A stretch of DNA of 64,000 nucleotides from the NCBI RefSeq assembly GCF_040549045.1, contig NZ_JBEWTB010000002.1, positions 4,514,501 through 4,578,500 of the forward strand. Reading direction: 5' to 3'. Shown here piece after piece: positions 1-7,723 of the stretch (position 1 is its first letter; each line of letters starts with the position of its first letter). The position numbers and the translations under genes were made by a program. This DNA comes from Endozoicomonas sp. NE40 (GTDB taxonomy: Bacteria; Pseudomonadota; Gammaproteobacteria; Pseudomonadales; Endozoicomonadaceae). The notes under the pieces are model-generated. The model worked only from the letters and a program-made list of their open reading frames with translations. It had not been told where the DNA came from and ran no database searches.

Positions 1-1
1 T

Positions 2-211
2 GACCTTTCCATCGGACAGCAGATTGGTTTTTATGACAAGGAAAATCAAGAGCGATCCGGAGTGGTTGAACGTATCAACCAGAAGTCCGTATCGATCAGA
101 ACGGAAACAGGACGCTGGCGTGTAGCTTACTGTTACCTGTTTCCGGTGATTGAAGGTGATACCTTTGACGGTGCAGACCTTATCTCTGTGGCGGATAATG
201 AAACGGCATAA
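2..211 (+). CDS. C-terminal tail of an unrecognised protein (5' end outside window)
   Basis: An open frame runs from the left edge of the window to a TAA at 209-211 and gives 69 residues. The tail is beta-rich, with a GQQIGFYDKENQ turn, an INQKSVSI strand and a GRWRVAY strand, like a small barrel-type C-terminal domain. I do not recognise the family. The end is acidic (DTFDGADLISVADNETA). Nothing can be said of the start, the operon or the full length. It faces the truncated abiE remnant on the opposite strand. Coding is supported only by the open frame and the protein-like composition. Confidence 0.5.
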   Translation, partial: DLSIGQQIGFYDKENQERSGVVERINQKSVSIRTETGRWRVAYCYLFPVIEGDTFDGADLISVADNETA

Positions 212-242
212 CCACAAGGCAGAGTATTCAAAGTGACAGAAG

Positions 243-320
243 CTACAGTAAGGTATCAATCTGTTTGTTGCACGACCTTTTTTTAGCAGCGGGTTTCTGT
301 TCACTCTTCGCTTTTGTCAT
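243..320 (-). other. Possible 25-codon reading frame with a good ribosome binding site
   Basis: On the minus strand a GGAGA motif sits 5 bases before an ATG that opens a 25-residue frame starting MTKAKSEQKPAAKKR and ending at a TAG. The lysine- and alanine-rich start resembles the beginning of a longer protein. It may be the broken 5' end of a gene brought in when the neighbouring toxin gene was cut. No function is assigned. Confidence 0.22.
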
Positions 321-447
321 GATCGTTCTCCAATCGGTGTCTTGTTTGTAGTCCGCCTTTCAGGGCGAAGGCGGGTTCAGTAGCCACAACAGGCAACATT
401 CTGATTAACAGGGAAACCTGCTGGTAATAAATGGATGTTTTATCCAT
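301..447 (-). pseudogene. abiEii: Truncated AbiEii-type toxin, N-terminal stub only
   Basis: AbiEii toxins are nucleotidyltransferase-like proteins of type IV toxin-antitoxin systems and usually have about 300 residues. Here an ATG overlaps the abiEi stop codon (TGATG), the normal abiE gene coupling. The first 32 residues (MDKTSIYYQQ... to FALKGG) match the family's N-terminus just before the GGTAINL-type nucleotidyltransferase loop. After the Gly-Gly the sequence switches to 16 unrelated residues and a stop. The catalytic nucleotide-binding segment and everything after it are missing, so the toxin cannot work. The breakpoint lies near position 351. This stub is too short for most gene finders. 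Confidence 0.75.
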
Positions 448-1232
448 CAATCGGATCTTCTTTCTTTCGTTATCAGGGACTCAGGAACAGTGATCTGGTA
501 ACGCTCGTCAAATCGGCCATTAGCAACCACCTGACGTTTACCAGAGCCAAGCTCTATTTGTGACTCATCGAGTCGCTTAAACCACGGGTGATTAAAGTGG
601 TGGCTCAAAAATAGAAAAATGCGATTGGTTTGAACTGCACTGCTGCGGTTAAGAAGTGACTGCACTTTTCTTGGACTCAGGTTGACCAACCCCTGAAACA
701 GTTCTGCGGCATGTTCGAAGCGGATTGTTTTGTCGATAGCATCTACTACTTCATACGCAGCCAGCTCAGGGCGACTGGCTATGAGCTCCCTTCCTTTCAC
801 TGTTACTGTAGTGAAATCTTTTTCAGATAGTTCCTTGAGTTTGTGGTTGCCACTGTATAGCCAGGGCTGCCCGGAAAATTCACGAAACCACTTTGGCAGG
901 GTTTGCCTGCTTTTGACTCCTACCCAGACCTGTTCTGAATGAAGTTGCAGATAATGGCTGAGTCCTTGATGGGTCAAACTACTGAGTCCTGCAAGGTGTA
1001 CGGGCAGTTGCAGTTGCTGAGTGAGAGCCTGTAGGGCGTCTGCCCAGTCAGGTTGAAGCTGACCGCTGGGTTCAGGCCGGTAATAGACACCAGAGCTGAG
1101 CCTTTTAAGCCATCCGCTCTGGGTATACTTCTGTGCCAAAGAATAGCGAATACCGTGTTTCGTTAGCCACTGCTGAAGCACCAGAGAGCCAGGAGAGGTA
1201 TGGTTAATTAGCCAGTTTAACTTGGATGACAT
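447..1232 (-). CDS. abiEi: AbiEi-family antitoxin, orphaned
   Basis: A 261-residue protein of the AbiEi antitoxin family: an N-terminal winged-helix region (about residues 10-55, with LAQKYTQSGWLKRLSSGVYY) followed by the AbiEi C-terminal domain. In studied AbiE systems this protein represses its own promoter through the N-terminal domain and neutralises the AbiEii toxin. The ATG at 1232 has an AGG-type site about 7 bases upstream. The partner toxin overlaps the stop codon but is reduced to a stub, so only the autoregulator or antitoxin half remains. The gene appears intact, with no internal stop. It could still act as a repressor, or as an anti-toxin against related AbiEii toxins elsewhere; that is inference. 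Confidence 0.85.
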   Translation of the reverse strand: MSSKLNWLINHTSPGSLVLQQWLTKHGIRYSLAQKYTQSGWLKRLSSGVYYRPEPSGQLQPDWADALQALTQQLQLPVHLAGLSSLTHQGLSHYLQLHSEQVWVGVKSRQTLPKWFREFSGQPWLYSGNHKLKELSEKDFTTVTVKGRELIASRPELAAYEVVDAIDKTIRFEHAAELFQGLVNLSPRKVQSLLNRSSAVQTNRIFLFLSHHFNHPWFKRLDESQIELGSGKRQVVANGRFDERYQITVPESLITKERRSD

Positions 1233-1233
1233 A

Positions 1234-1314
1234 TTAATACCTGTGGTGTTAATTTGTAGTTTATGTCAAACAAGGTGGTTTGTCTAAATCTCAATAGTAA
1301 TACTTAAAGTGTTA
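1234..1314 (-). promoter_or_regulatory. Two inverted-repeat operators upstream of abiEi
   Basis: Two imperfect palindromes share the same half-site. The first is TTAATACC-TGT-GGTGTTAA at 1234-1252, beginning 2 bases before the start codon. The second is TAATACTT-A-AAGTGTTA at 1298-1314. Each has 7 of 8 arm positions paired. Studied AbiEi proteins bind a pair of inverted repeats in their own promoter, and the place and number fit that model. The AT-rich stretch between and beyond them would hold the promoter. Binding is inferred. Confidence 0.6.
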
Positions 1315-1651
1315 ATATATATCATTTGTTAAACTTAGTTACTTTGTTTGGTGTACTCCTGACTTTCTATTAAATCTCACAGCAGTTTGATGCTAACTCG
1401 ATGTTCAGTCAGTTGCACTTGCTGTATTAATCCAGCGGGAACCAGCATCATAAGCACTAACGTAAAAGATATTTTTTCCATATTACCTCTATGATTCAGA
1501 GGTAAATGGCAATGGCTGAATATCACATGCTTACCGACAGGCTCTCTACCCTTGAAGGCCATCGTACTCATGATGCTGCCGTCCTGATGCGGTCAGTCAG
1601 GGATAGAAGTGGTTGGACTGGGCACTAATGTCTATAAGGTGGAGCAGCTGT
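1315..1651. other. Intergenic stretch between abiEi and the IS66 end
   Basis: No convincing gene. A 64-codon minus-strand frame (1377-1571) has a hydrophobic middle but no family resemblance and no clear ribosome binding site. The left part is AT-rich and belongs to the abiEi promoter region. Confidence 0.4.
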
Positions 1652-1727
1652 GTAAGCGGTAAATTAACCCCACATTCCAAAGAAAGCCACGCCCCTTAAT
1701 ACTTCAGGTTTTAAAACGGAGAAACTC

Positions 1728-2027
1728 ATGAAACCTGAAGAGCGCAAACAAAACCAGGCACTCTGGCAAGAGCGGATGAACGACTGGCAGCAGTCCGGAC
1801 TCTCGGCCTCAGGCTGGTGTCAAAAGCACGACATCAAGCAGCACCTGTTTTTTTACTGGAAGCACAAACTGCTCACCAGACCGGATAATAAATTGATCCC
1901 TCTGGGCGTTGTTCAGCCAGAACCTTCTGCGCCTTCCCTGGTGATCCTCTATATGGATTCCATACGAATCGAAGCGGCTCCTGAACACGCTGCTGCCCTG
2001 ATCAAAGCATTGCAGGCTGCCTCGTGA
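1728..2027 (+). CDS. tnpA: IS66 family accessory protein TnpA
   Basis: A 99-residue protein starting MKPEERKQNQALW with the helix-turn-helix-like N-terminal half (QQSGLSASGWCQKHDIKQ) seen in IS66 TnpA/OrfA proteins. IS66 elements carry tnpA, tnpB and tnpC, and all three are needed for efficient transposition in studied members. The start is fixed by GGAG 5 bases upstream. It overlaps tnpB by 4 bases (GTGA, tnpB starting with GTG), so the two are translationally coupled. It differs from the second copy at only a few residues (Gln/Lys in GWCQKHD, His/Gln near the end). Because tnpC is missing here, this copy could act only with TnpC from another copy. Confidence 0.9.
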   Translation: MKPEERKQNQALWQERMNDWQQSGLSASGWCQKHDIKQHLFFYWKHKLLTRPDNKLIPLGVVQPEPSAPSLVILYMDSIRIEAAPEHAAALIKALQAAS

Positions 2028-2374
2028 TCCGCCCGGAAGATGAGGTGGCTGTCTATCTCTACGCTGAGTACGTTGATATGCGCAAATCCATCGACGGGCT
2101 GGCGACTTTAGTCGAACAACAAGCCGGACAATCACCATTTAATCAGACGGTCTACGTCTTCTGTAATCGCAAGCGGGACAAGATCAAGCTGTTGTGTTGG
2201 GAGCGTAATGGCTTTGTGCTCTGGTATAAGCGACTGGAGAAATTCCGCTTTAAATGGCCGGGGAATGAAGCACCCGAAGCGATCGATGGAGGCCTGCTCA
2301 ACCAGCTTCTGGATGGTTATGACATTCGCCCCAAAGCACCTCACCCAACACTGGAATATACGACTTTACTCTAA
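2024..2374 (+). CDS. tnpB: IS66 family protein TnpB
   Basis: A 116-residue IS66 OrfB/TnpB protein: IRPEDEVAVYLYAEYVDMRKSIDGL near the start and the family core YVFCNRKRDKIKLLCWERNGF in the middle. It begins with GTG overlapping the tnpA stop. The element ends 2 bases after its stop codon. A second frame through the 3' half runs on into the transporter gene, but that fusion is only a shadow. The protein is nearly identical to the copy at 7077-7427, which points to recent duplication or gene conversion. Confidence 0.9.
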   Translation: MIRPEDEVAVYLYAEYVDMRKSIDGLATLVEQQAGQSPFNQTVYVFCNRKRDKIKLLCWERNGFVLWYKRLEKFRFKWPGNEAPEAIDGGLLNQLLDGYDIRPKAPHPTLEYTTLL

Positions 2375-2402
2375 CATGCTTGTCTTCAGTGGAAAAATCA
2401 GA

Positions 2403-3302
2403 ATGATAACGGATATCGCGGTCAGGCAGAGACTGTTGGCTGCTCTCGGGTTAGCCCTTGCGACACTGTGCTGGGGAGGTAATAGCGTTGCGGCTCGCCT
2501 GAGTATTGGAGAAATTCCCCCGTTAACCCTTTCTTTCTGGCGTTGGGCTCTTGTCTTCTGTCTTCTGATTCCGTTCACTGCAAGACAGGTGTCGAAGGAA
2601 AGAGACATCATTTTTAAGCATAAAGGCAAGCTGGTGGTACTGGCGATAACCAGTGTTTCCGCCTTTAACACCCTGTTGTATCTCGCTGCGCAGAGTATTC
2701 AGGCCGTTAACGTGGCTTTGATTCAGGTCGGGCTGCCGTTTATCTGCATTGTTCTGAGTATTCCGCTTCTCGGGGTCTATCCGAAAAAAGCGCAGAGTGC
2801 AGGTCTGCTGGTAGCCGCCGTTGGGCTTTTAGCTATTTTTTCCAAAGGCGACGTCAATGTTCTGCTGGCTCTGGATTTTGGCCGGGGCGATATGATCATG
2901 TTGCTGGCAGTGGTCATCTGGGCATTGTATACCGTCTTGCTCAGGCGATTTGCGATTCCTCTGAGTGGTCACGTTCTTTTAACGGTTTGTGTCGGTATTG
3001 GGATTTTATTTATTGCGCCGTTTTATCTGTGGGAGTTCCTGACACAGGGTGGCTTTGAAATGAAGGCTTCTACGGTCTGTCTTCTGGCCTATGTTACTGT
3101 ATTTGCGTCGATTGTCGCTTTTCTGTCGTGGAATTACGGGGTAAGCATTTTAGGTGCTAATCAGGCGTCCATGTTCAACTTCCTGATTCCTGTATTTTCT
3201 GCACTTATTGCCATACCTGTTCTGGGAGAAGGTTTGCAAACCTATCATTTTTTGGGTGCCGGATTTATTTTTGCAGGGCTGTGGTTATCCGGCAAACGCT
3301 GA
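2403..3302 (+). CDS. EamA/DMT-family transporter
   Basis: A 299-residue membrane protein of the drug/metabolite transporter superfamily, with ten hydrophobic segments in two EamA repeats. The first repeat opens with LALATLCWGGNSVAARL; the second includes LLAVVIWALYTVLLRRFA and ends GAGFIFAGLWLSGKR. Members export amino acids, metabolites or drugs; the substrate cannot be read here. The ATG at 2403 has a GGA about 9 bases upstream. An in-frame ATG at 2376 would add 9 residues and would lie exactly on the broken end of the left IS66, so the native upstream region is gone. Transcription may now come from within the IS. The next gene (AAA+ ATPase) follows on the same strand after 87 bases. Confidence 0.85.
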   Translation: MITDIAVRQRLLAALGLALATLCWGGNSVAARLSIGEIPPLTLSFWRWALVFCLLIPFTARQVSKERDIIFKHKGKLVVLAITSVSAFNTLLYLAAQSIQAVNVALIQVGLPFICIVLSIPLLGVYPKKAQSAGLLVAAVGLLAIFSKGDVNVLLALDFGRGDMIMLLAVVIWALYTVLLRRFAIPLSGHVLLTVCVGIGILFIAPFYLWEFLTQGGFEMKASTVCLLAYVTVFASIVAFLSWNYGVSILGANQASMFNFLIPVFSALIAIPVLGEGLQTYHFLGAGFIFAGLWLSGKR

Positions 3303-3389
3303 AATTAACAGGGTGCCCCATGGGTTCGGAGGCAGTTTTAGAAAACCTTGCTACATTCTAATCTCACTGATCTGAAGCGGGGGATTACA

Positions 3390-4895
3390 ATGTCTTTATT
3401 TTATCGACTATCTGGTTCGCCTTTTGTATTGATAGTCGCCCTTATAACAACATCAATGCTGGGAATGTACTCAGCATCTGCCAGATCATCCGGGATGTTG
3501 TTTACCGATTTGGAAACGGAAACGCAATACATTCGGCAATACATGGCAAGGGAGCATTTTTTTGATCGTATTTCTGTTGCCCCATCGACCAGTGGGCTGA
3601 CTGTAAAGGAGCAGGTCGACTATTACAGGCAGCAAACCCGTCAGCAGCTGAAAGATATTTGTCAGGAATATCCCATGAACGAGGCCATTACTTATGGTAA
3701 ACCAACCGCTGCAGCGGCTCTGATTGCTGCTTTATTCATTCGTGCAAGTAAGCATTTCAATCAGGCCGATGAGGTTACTCTTTTCACTTCGGCACTGGCA
3801 CTTGGTTGGGGAGCTGGGTATTACGGTTTAATTTGTTTAAAAGATCTGGCTATTCAGGGCTATTATTTTCTCCATCCCCCTCAGTTACATGAAGCAGACC
3901 TGATCATTCAATATGGCAGCAAAAAAAATCTACTGCCCGGTAGTATGCAGGCTTACATAGAAAATGAACTGTTTTATGCCTACTGGCAACACCCCAGCTC
4001 CGAGGGTTATCAGCGATTACGAAAGATGCTGGATAAAGTCTTGCGTCTGCCGCTTGTCAAAACAGAACAGCAATACTCCAAAGAAACCGCTGAAGCAGCT
4101 TTAAAGAATTTTCCTGAGCCAGTAGCGGAACGTCTTGACCGTTTTGCCCGGTCAGCGATCATGAAGCAAAAAATGCCCTCCAGGCCGGATAAGCGTTACG
4201 TTATCTATTTTCAGGGTCGCCCGGGTACGGGTAAAACATTTGCCTCACACAAGCTCGCAGAGGTATTGGGAGCAAAATGTATACGAGTCAATCTCGAAGG
4301 TGCCAGCATAAAAGATATCATCGGAACCCCGTTTGAAGATTCTGATGGCAGGGCGGGTCGTTTACTGGATGCCATTGTCAGCAGTACAACGTCAAGCAAT
4401 GATATTAATGACAAGAATCAAATATTGCTGATTGATGAGTTTGATCGCCTCTTGACTGCTGATGACACGCGATCAAAAGAGGTGCTTATTTTTATGTTGA
4501 ACCTGCTCGATCCGACCACCACGCACTTTTCTTCTCCTTACCTGAAGGCTGATATTGATCTCCCTGAAACCATCATTCTTGCCGGTAATACAGACATGAA
4601 ACGACTGGCTGAAAAAAAACCGGAGCTGGAAGCACTGATTTCCCGCATTAGAATCCTTCAGTTCCCGGGTTTTGATAGCAAGGCTAAAATCAGAATTGCC
4701 CGTGACTCCATAGTTCCAAAACTGGAAAAAGCTTATAGCTCCGCGGGAGGTAGTATGTCAGGATTTAAGCTCTCTTCGGACGACTTGAAAAAAATAGATG
4801 ATTTTATCTATGAGAATAATCGTGATAAAGGCCTTCGTTCTCTGGAGAAGTTTATTGACCAGCTGTTTGAGATGAAACTCGTTGATCGTCGTTGA
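3390..4895 (+). CDS. Exported or membrane-anchored AAA+ ATPase of unknown role
   Basis: From the ATG at 3390 (GGGGGA 6 bases upstream) the product has 501 residues. It begins with a signal-like segment (FVLIVALITTSMLGMYSASA, about residues 11-30). Two further hydrophobic stretches lie near residues 105-160. The AAA+ module fills the second half: Walker A GRPGTGKT near residues 276-283, Walker B ILLIDEFD near 345-352, a sensor-1-like LAGNTD, and an arginine pair (LISRIRIL) before a helical lid. AAA+ proteins remodel other proteins in the cytoplasm. One with an export signal is odd: ATP is not available in the periplasm, so it may be membrane-anchored with a cytoplasmic ATPase, or be secreted into a host. 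I do not recognise a closer family. Confidence 0.75.
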   Translation: MSLFYRLSGSPFVLIVALITTSMLGMYSASARSSGMLFTDLETETQYIRQYMAREHFFDRISVAPSTSGLTVKEQVDYYRQQTRQQLKDICQEYPMNEAITYGKPTAAAALIAALFIRASKHFNQADEVTLFTSALALGWGAGYYGLICLKDLAIQGYYFLHPPQLHEADLIIQYGSKKNLLPGSMQAYIENELFYAYWQHPSSEGYQRLRKMLDKVLRLPLVKTEQQYSKETAEAALKNFPEPVAERLDRFARSAIMKQKMPSRPDKRYVIYFQGRPGTGKTFASHKLAEVLGAKCIRVNLEGASIKDIIGTPFEDSDGRAGRLLDAIVSSTTSSNDINDKNQILLIDEFDRLLTADDTRSKEVLIFMLNLLDPTTTHFSSPYLKADIDLPETIILAGNTDMKRLAEKKPELEALISRIRILQFPGFDSKAKIRIARDSIVPKLEKAYSSAGGSMSGFKLSSDDLKKIDDFIYENNRDKGLRSLEKFIDQLFEMKLVDRR

Positions 4896-4925
4896 CCAGA
4901 GCGTGATGGTTAATTGTCATTTTCT

Positions 4926-4951
4926 GTCTTCGGGTGCTCATGCCCGAAGAC
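4926..4951. terminator. Bidirectional hairpin between convergent genes
   Basis: Perfect 9-bp arms GTCTTCGGG and CCCGAAGAC with an 8-base loop, followed on the + strand by GAAAAGTTTTCTTCT. It lies between the AAA+ gene (+) and the nucleosidase remnant (-), where a shared terminator is expected. Confidence 0.65.
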
Positions 4952-4986
4952 GAAAAGTTTTCTTCTCAGTGTTTTTGTGACATCTG

Positions 4987-5492
4987 CTATCGAATACCGA
5001 TCTCGGATTGTGCTTCGTTGCTTAACAGGTCCAGTAGCCTGAAAACATTTTGTTGCAGTAGGTCGGAAGCCCTGGTCAGGTTTGCCAGAAACTGTTCCGC
5101 CGTTGTATCTTTCTCGTCCATCAGGTCGGTCACAGATTTCATCGCAAGCAGCGGTGTTTTATAGAGTCTGGCAATGGCTGCAATAGCTGCCGCTTCCATC
5201 TCTTTTGCGACCACTGGTTCTCCACGCAGAATGGCCTCATCGGTCGGGCTCATGTCCAGTGAATTGCCTGTACAGACAACCGCTGTCTTTAAGCCCAGTT
5301 GCTGTGCATATTCACTCGCCCGTTCTGATACATAGCTGCCGTCGCCATAGGCAAAGTAATCTTCACCCAGTGGAATGCGACGGTCGAAGTAACGGATTTT
5401 CTCACCCATATACACCTCGCCAATGGCACTGCCCTTATCCTGAAAGGCACCGCAGATGCCTGCGTTGATCAGCAGGTCTGGTTTGAACTGAC
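4987..5492 (-). pseudogene. mtnN: MTA/SAH nucleosidase, N-terminus removed by IS66
   Basis: The enzyme cleaves 5'-methylthioadenosine and S-adenosylhomocysteine to adenine plus thio-sugar, in methionine salvage and the activated methyl cycle. Visible parts are the nucleosidase core PDLLINAGICGAF, the ribose- and purine-binding segment with catalytic Glu (VVAKEMEAAAIAAIA), and the acidic catalytic segment KSVTDLMDEKDTTAEQFL. About 168 native residues remain of roughly 230-260. The reading frame upstream of 5492 continues only into the right end of the IS66 element, so the first 60-90 residues are missing. They are not found on the far side of the IS either. The product should be inactive. The VTDLMD ending is closer to plant-type nucleosidases than to E. 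coli Pfs, which is a weak impression. Confidence 0.8.
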
Positions 5493-5520
5493 GTAAGCGG
5501 TAATTCCACCACACCTTGAT

Positions 5521-7035
5521 TCAAACTGGCTTCTGATTCCAGGGCAGCAACTGCTCGATATCGGCAATTGACTCTGCCCTTGGCAAGTCGTTGAAGACGG
5601 TCTTCAGATAATGGCAGGGTTCCAACCCGCAGGCTTTCGCTGTTTCTACCAGGCTATAAAGATTGGCGCTGGCTTTAGCTCCGTCAGTACTGTTGCTGAA
5701 CAGCCACGCCTTGCGACCCACCACGAACGGACGAATCGCATTTTCGGCCAGATTATTGTCCATACGCAGGTAACCCTCGTCGCAATAACGGATGAGCTTT
5801 TCCCACTGGTTATTCAGGTAATAAAGGGCCTTGCCCAACAAGGTTTTTGGCGGCACCTGGGGCAACGATTTATCCAGCCATTGTCGTAATTTCTGCAGAA
5901 CCGGCAGACTTTGTTCCTGCCGTACCCTTTTTCGTTCATCCGGAGGGCTCTCTTTTATCCCATGTTCTATTTGATAGAGCTTACGGATATAAGACAGCCC
6001 CATATGGCTTTTGCCGGTTTTGTTTTTATCTTTCTGCCCCTTGATGGCTTCATCGAACTTTCGACGAGCGTGAGCCCAACAGCCTTGACTGATTACCCCG
6101 CTTTTGCGACCTATGGCAGCATAGCCTTCGTAACCATCGGTTTGCAGATAGCCCCGGAAGCCATCCAGCAGCTTCATGGGTACTGAACCGCTGCGGCTGG
6201 GCGCGTAATCGAACAGAATGATCTTTTGATTTTTCACCGGTTCAGCCACCTGAACCCACATGTACGAATGACTTCGGGCAGCCTTGCCTTCCTCGTTGAG
6301 CACCTGGGTGACCGTTTCGTCACAGTGAATCAGTGGCGCTTCCAGCAGCTTGTCCCGCATCAGGTTGATTAACGGTTGCACCAGATCACCACAGCGCACC
6401 ATCCACAGTGAGGTGGTGGCACGGGCAATATCAACACCCAGACGAGCCAGGATAAATTTCTCCTGACGGTATAAAGGCAATCCGTCAACGTATTTACTGG
6501 TGGCAATGAAGGCTAACAGCCCCGGAGTAGCTATGCTGCCCGGTATCGGTTGGGCGGGCAGTTTGGCTGTTTTAATGCCTTCTTCACAGCATCTGCAGCC
6601 GTACTTGAACCGCACATTCTGGATAACCCGGATTTTGGCCGGAATGATATCCAGCTGTTCGGTCACTTCTTCGCCTATACGATGAAGTTGATTACCGCAG
6701 CCGCTGCAGTTTTTTTCATCGTCACGGATGTCGTGCTCTTCCCGGACTCTTGGCAGATCTTTGGGTAGCGGTTTTCGACCTTTCTTCTGGCGAGTATGTT
6801 CTGCAACCGTGACGCTTTCTTCGGGGTCTGGCTCAGGCTGTTCCGGTTGATCTTGCTCGGCTTCGTTGAACAGTTCCTGCTGATCCGGTGATGTCTTTTC
6901 GCTGGAGGCACCAAACTGTTTATGCAGAAGAAGGCGAAGGCGTTCTTCCAGCAATGCATTTTTCGCAAGGATGGACTGAACCCAGGCAATCAGCTCGGGG
7001 TTATTATCGGGTAAAGGGACAGGGCAGGCTTCCAT
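5521..7035 (-). CDS. tnpC: IS66 family transposase TnpC
   Basis: A 504-residue DDE transposase of the IS66 family. The parts in order are an N-terminal helical segment with the FGASSEKT motif (about 45-52), a cysteine-rich zinc-binding segment (CSGCGNQLH and CRCCEEG, about 113-160), and the DDE catalytic domain with LIHCDETVTQVL, YLQTDGYEGYAAI and the final Glu region NNLAENAIRPFVVGRKAWLF. A short C-terminal IS66 domain follows. It appears full length and could be active. The stop lies 28 bases from the element's right end. This is the only complete tnpC in the window, so it would have to serve both IS66 copies. Confidence 0.93.
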   Translation of the reverse strand: MEACPVPLPDNNPELIAWVQSILAKNALLEERLRLLLHKQFGASSEKTSPDQQELFNEAEQDQPEQPEPDPEESVTVAEHTRQKKGRKPLPKDLPRVREEHDIRDDEKNCSGCGNQLHRIGEEVTEQLDIIPAKIRVIQNVRFKYGCRCCEEGIKTAKLPAQPIPGSIATPGLLAFIATSKYVDGLPLYRQEKFILARLGVDIARATTSLWMVRCGDLVQPLINLMRDKLLEAPLIHCDETVTQVLNEEGKAARSHSYMWVQVAEPVKNQKIILFDYAPSRSGSVPMKLLDGFRGYLQTDGYEGYAAIGRKSGVISQGCWAHARRKFDEAIKGQKDKNKTGKSHMGLSYIRKLYQIEHGIKESPPDERKRVRQEQSLPVLQKLRQWLDKSLPQVPPKTLLGKALYYLNNQWEKLIRYCDEGYLRMDNNLAENAIRPFVVGRKAWLFSNSTDGAKASANLYSLVETAKACGLEPCHYLKTVFNDLPRAESIADIEQLLPWNQKPV

Positions 7036-7076
7036 GCCGATTCAGAATAGACGGTGGCGCAGTCATTGCCACCTTG

Positions 7077-7427
7077 TTAGAGTAAAGTCGTATATTCCAG
7101 TGTTGGGTGAGGTGCTTTGGGGCGAATGTCATAACCATCCAGAAGCTGGTTGAGCAGGCCTCCATCGATCGCTTCGGGTGCTTCATTCCCCGGCCATTTA
7201 AAGCGGAATTTCTCCAGTCGCTTATACCAGAGCACAAAGCCATTACGCTCCCAGCACAACAGCTTGATCTTGTCCCGCTTGCGATTACAGAAGACGTAGA
7301 CCGTCTGATTAAATGGTGATTGTCCGGCTTGTTGTTCGACTAAAGCCGCCAGCCCGTCGATGGATTTGCGCATATCAACGTGCTCAGCGTAGAGATAGAC
7401 AGCCACCTCATCTTCCGGGCGGATCAC
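7077..7427 (-). CDS. tnpB: IS66 family protein TnpB
   Basis: A 116-residue TnpB, nearly identical to the copy at 2024-2374 (His for Tyr in YAEHVDM, Ala for Thr in GLAALVEQ). It starts with GTG overlapping tnpA by 4 bases and ends 41 bases before tnpC. The IS66 core YVFCNRKRDKIKLLCW is intact. Its order within the element (tnpA-tnpB-tnpC) is standard. Confidence 0.9.
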   Translation of the reverse strand: MIRPEDEVAVYLYAEHVDMRKSIDGLAALVEQQAGQSPFNQTVYVFCNRKRDKIKLLCWERNGFVLWYKRLEKFRFKWPGNEAPEAIDGGLLNQLLDGYDIRPKAPHPTLEYTTLL

Positions 7428-7723
7428 GAGGCAGCCTGCAATGCTTTGATCAGGGCTGCTGCCTGTTCAGGAGCCGCTTCGATTCGTATGGAATCCATAT
7501 AGAGGATCACCAGGGAAGGCGCAGAAGGTTCTGGCTGAACAACGCCCAGAGGGATCAATTTATTATCCGGTCTGGTGAGCAGTTTGTGCTTCCAGTAAAA
7601 AAACAGGTGCTGCTTGATGTCGTGCTTTTTACACCAGCCTGAGGCCGAGAGTCCGGACTGCTGCCAGTCGTTCATCCGCTCTTGCCAGAGTGCCTGGTTT
7701 TGTTTGCGCTCTTCAGGTTTCAT
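7424..7723 (-). CDS. tnpA: IS66 family accessory protein TnpA
   Basis: A 99-residue TnpA with the same helix-turn-helix-like segment as the left copy (SGLSASGWCKKHDIKQ). It starts 76 bases inside the element's left end with a GGAG ribosome binding site, and overlaps tnpB by 4 bases. It is intact and the first gene of the complete element. Confidence 0.9.
   Translation of the reverse strand: MKPEERKQNQALWQERMNDWQQSGLSASGWCKKHDIKQHLFFYWKHKLLTRPDNKLIPLGVVQPEPSAPSLVILYMDSIRIEAAPEQAAALIKALQAAS

Larger units (their letters stand above)
1652..2376 (+). mobile_element. Partial IS66-family element (tnpA-tnpB, tnpC lost)
   Basis: This copy begins with the same terminal sequence as the complete IS66 on the opposite strand and carries intact tnpA and tnpB. 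Identity with the full copy stops after CTAACA at 2371-2376, just beyond the tnpB stop. The tnpC gene and the right terminal repeat are missing. The EamA transporter reading frame begins at or immediately after the break. Confidence 0.88.

Noticed and set aside
1377..1571. 64-codon frame between abiEi and IS66
   Set aside because: No ribosome binding site, no known family, and overlap with no conserved context.
2208..2402. Fusion of an IS66 reading frame to the transporter
   Set aside because: The frame through tnpB is out of phase with TnpB and merely runs into the EamA gene; the transporter has its own start at 2403 or 2376.
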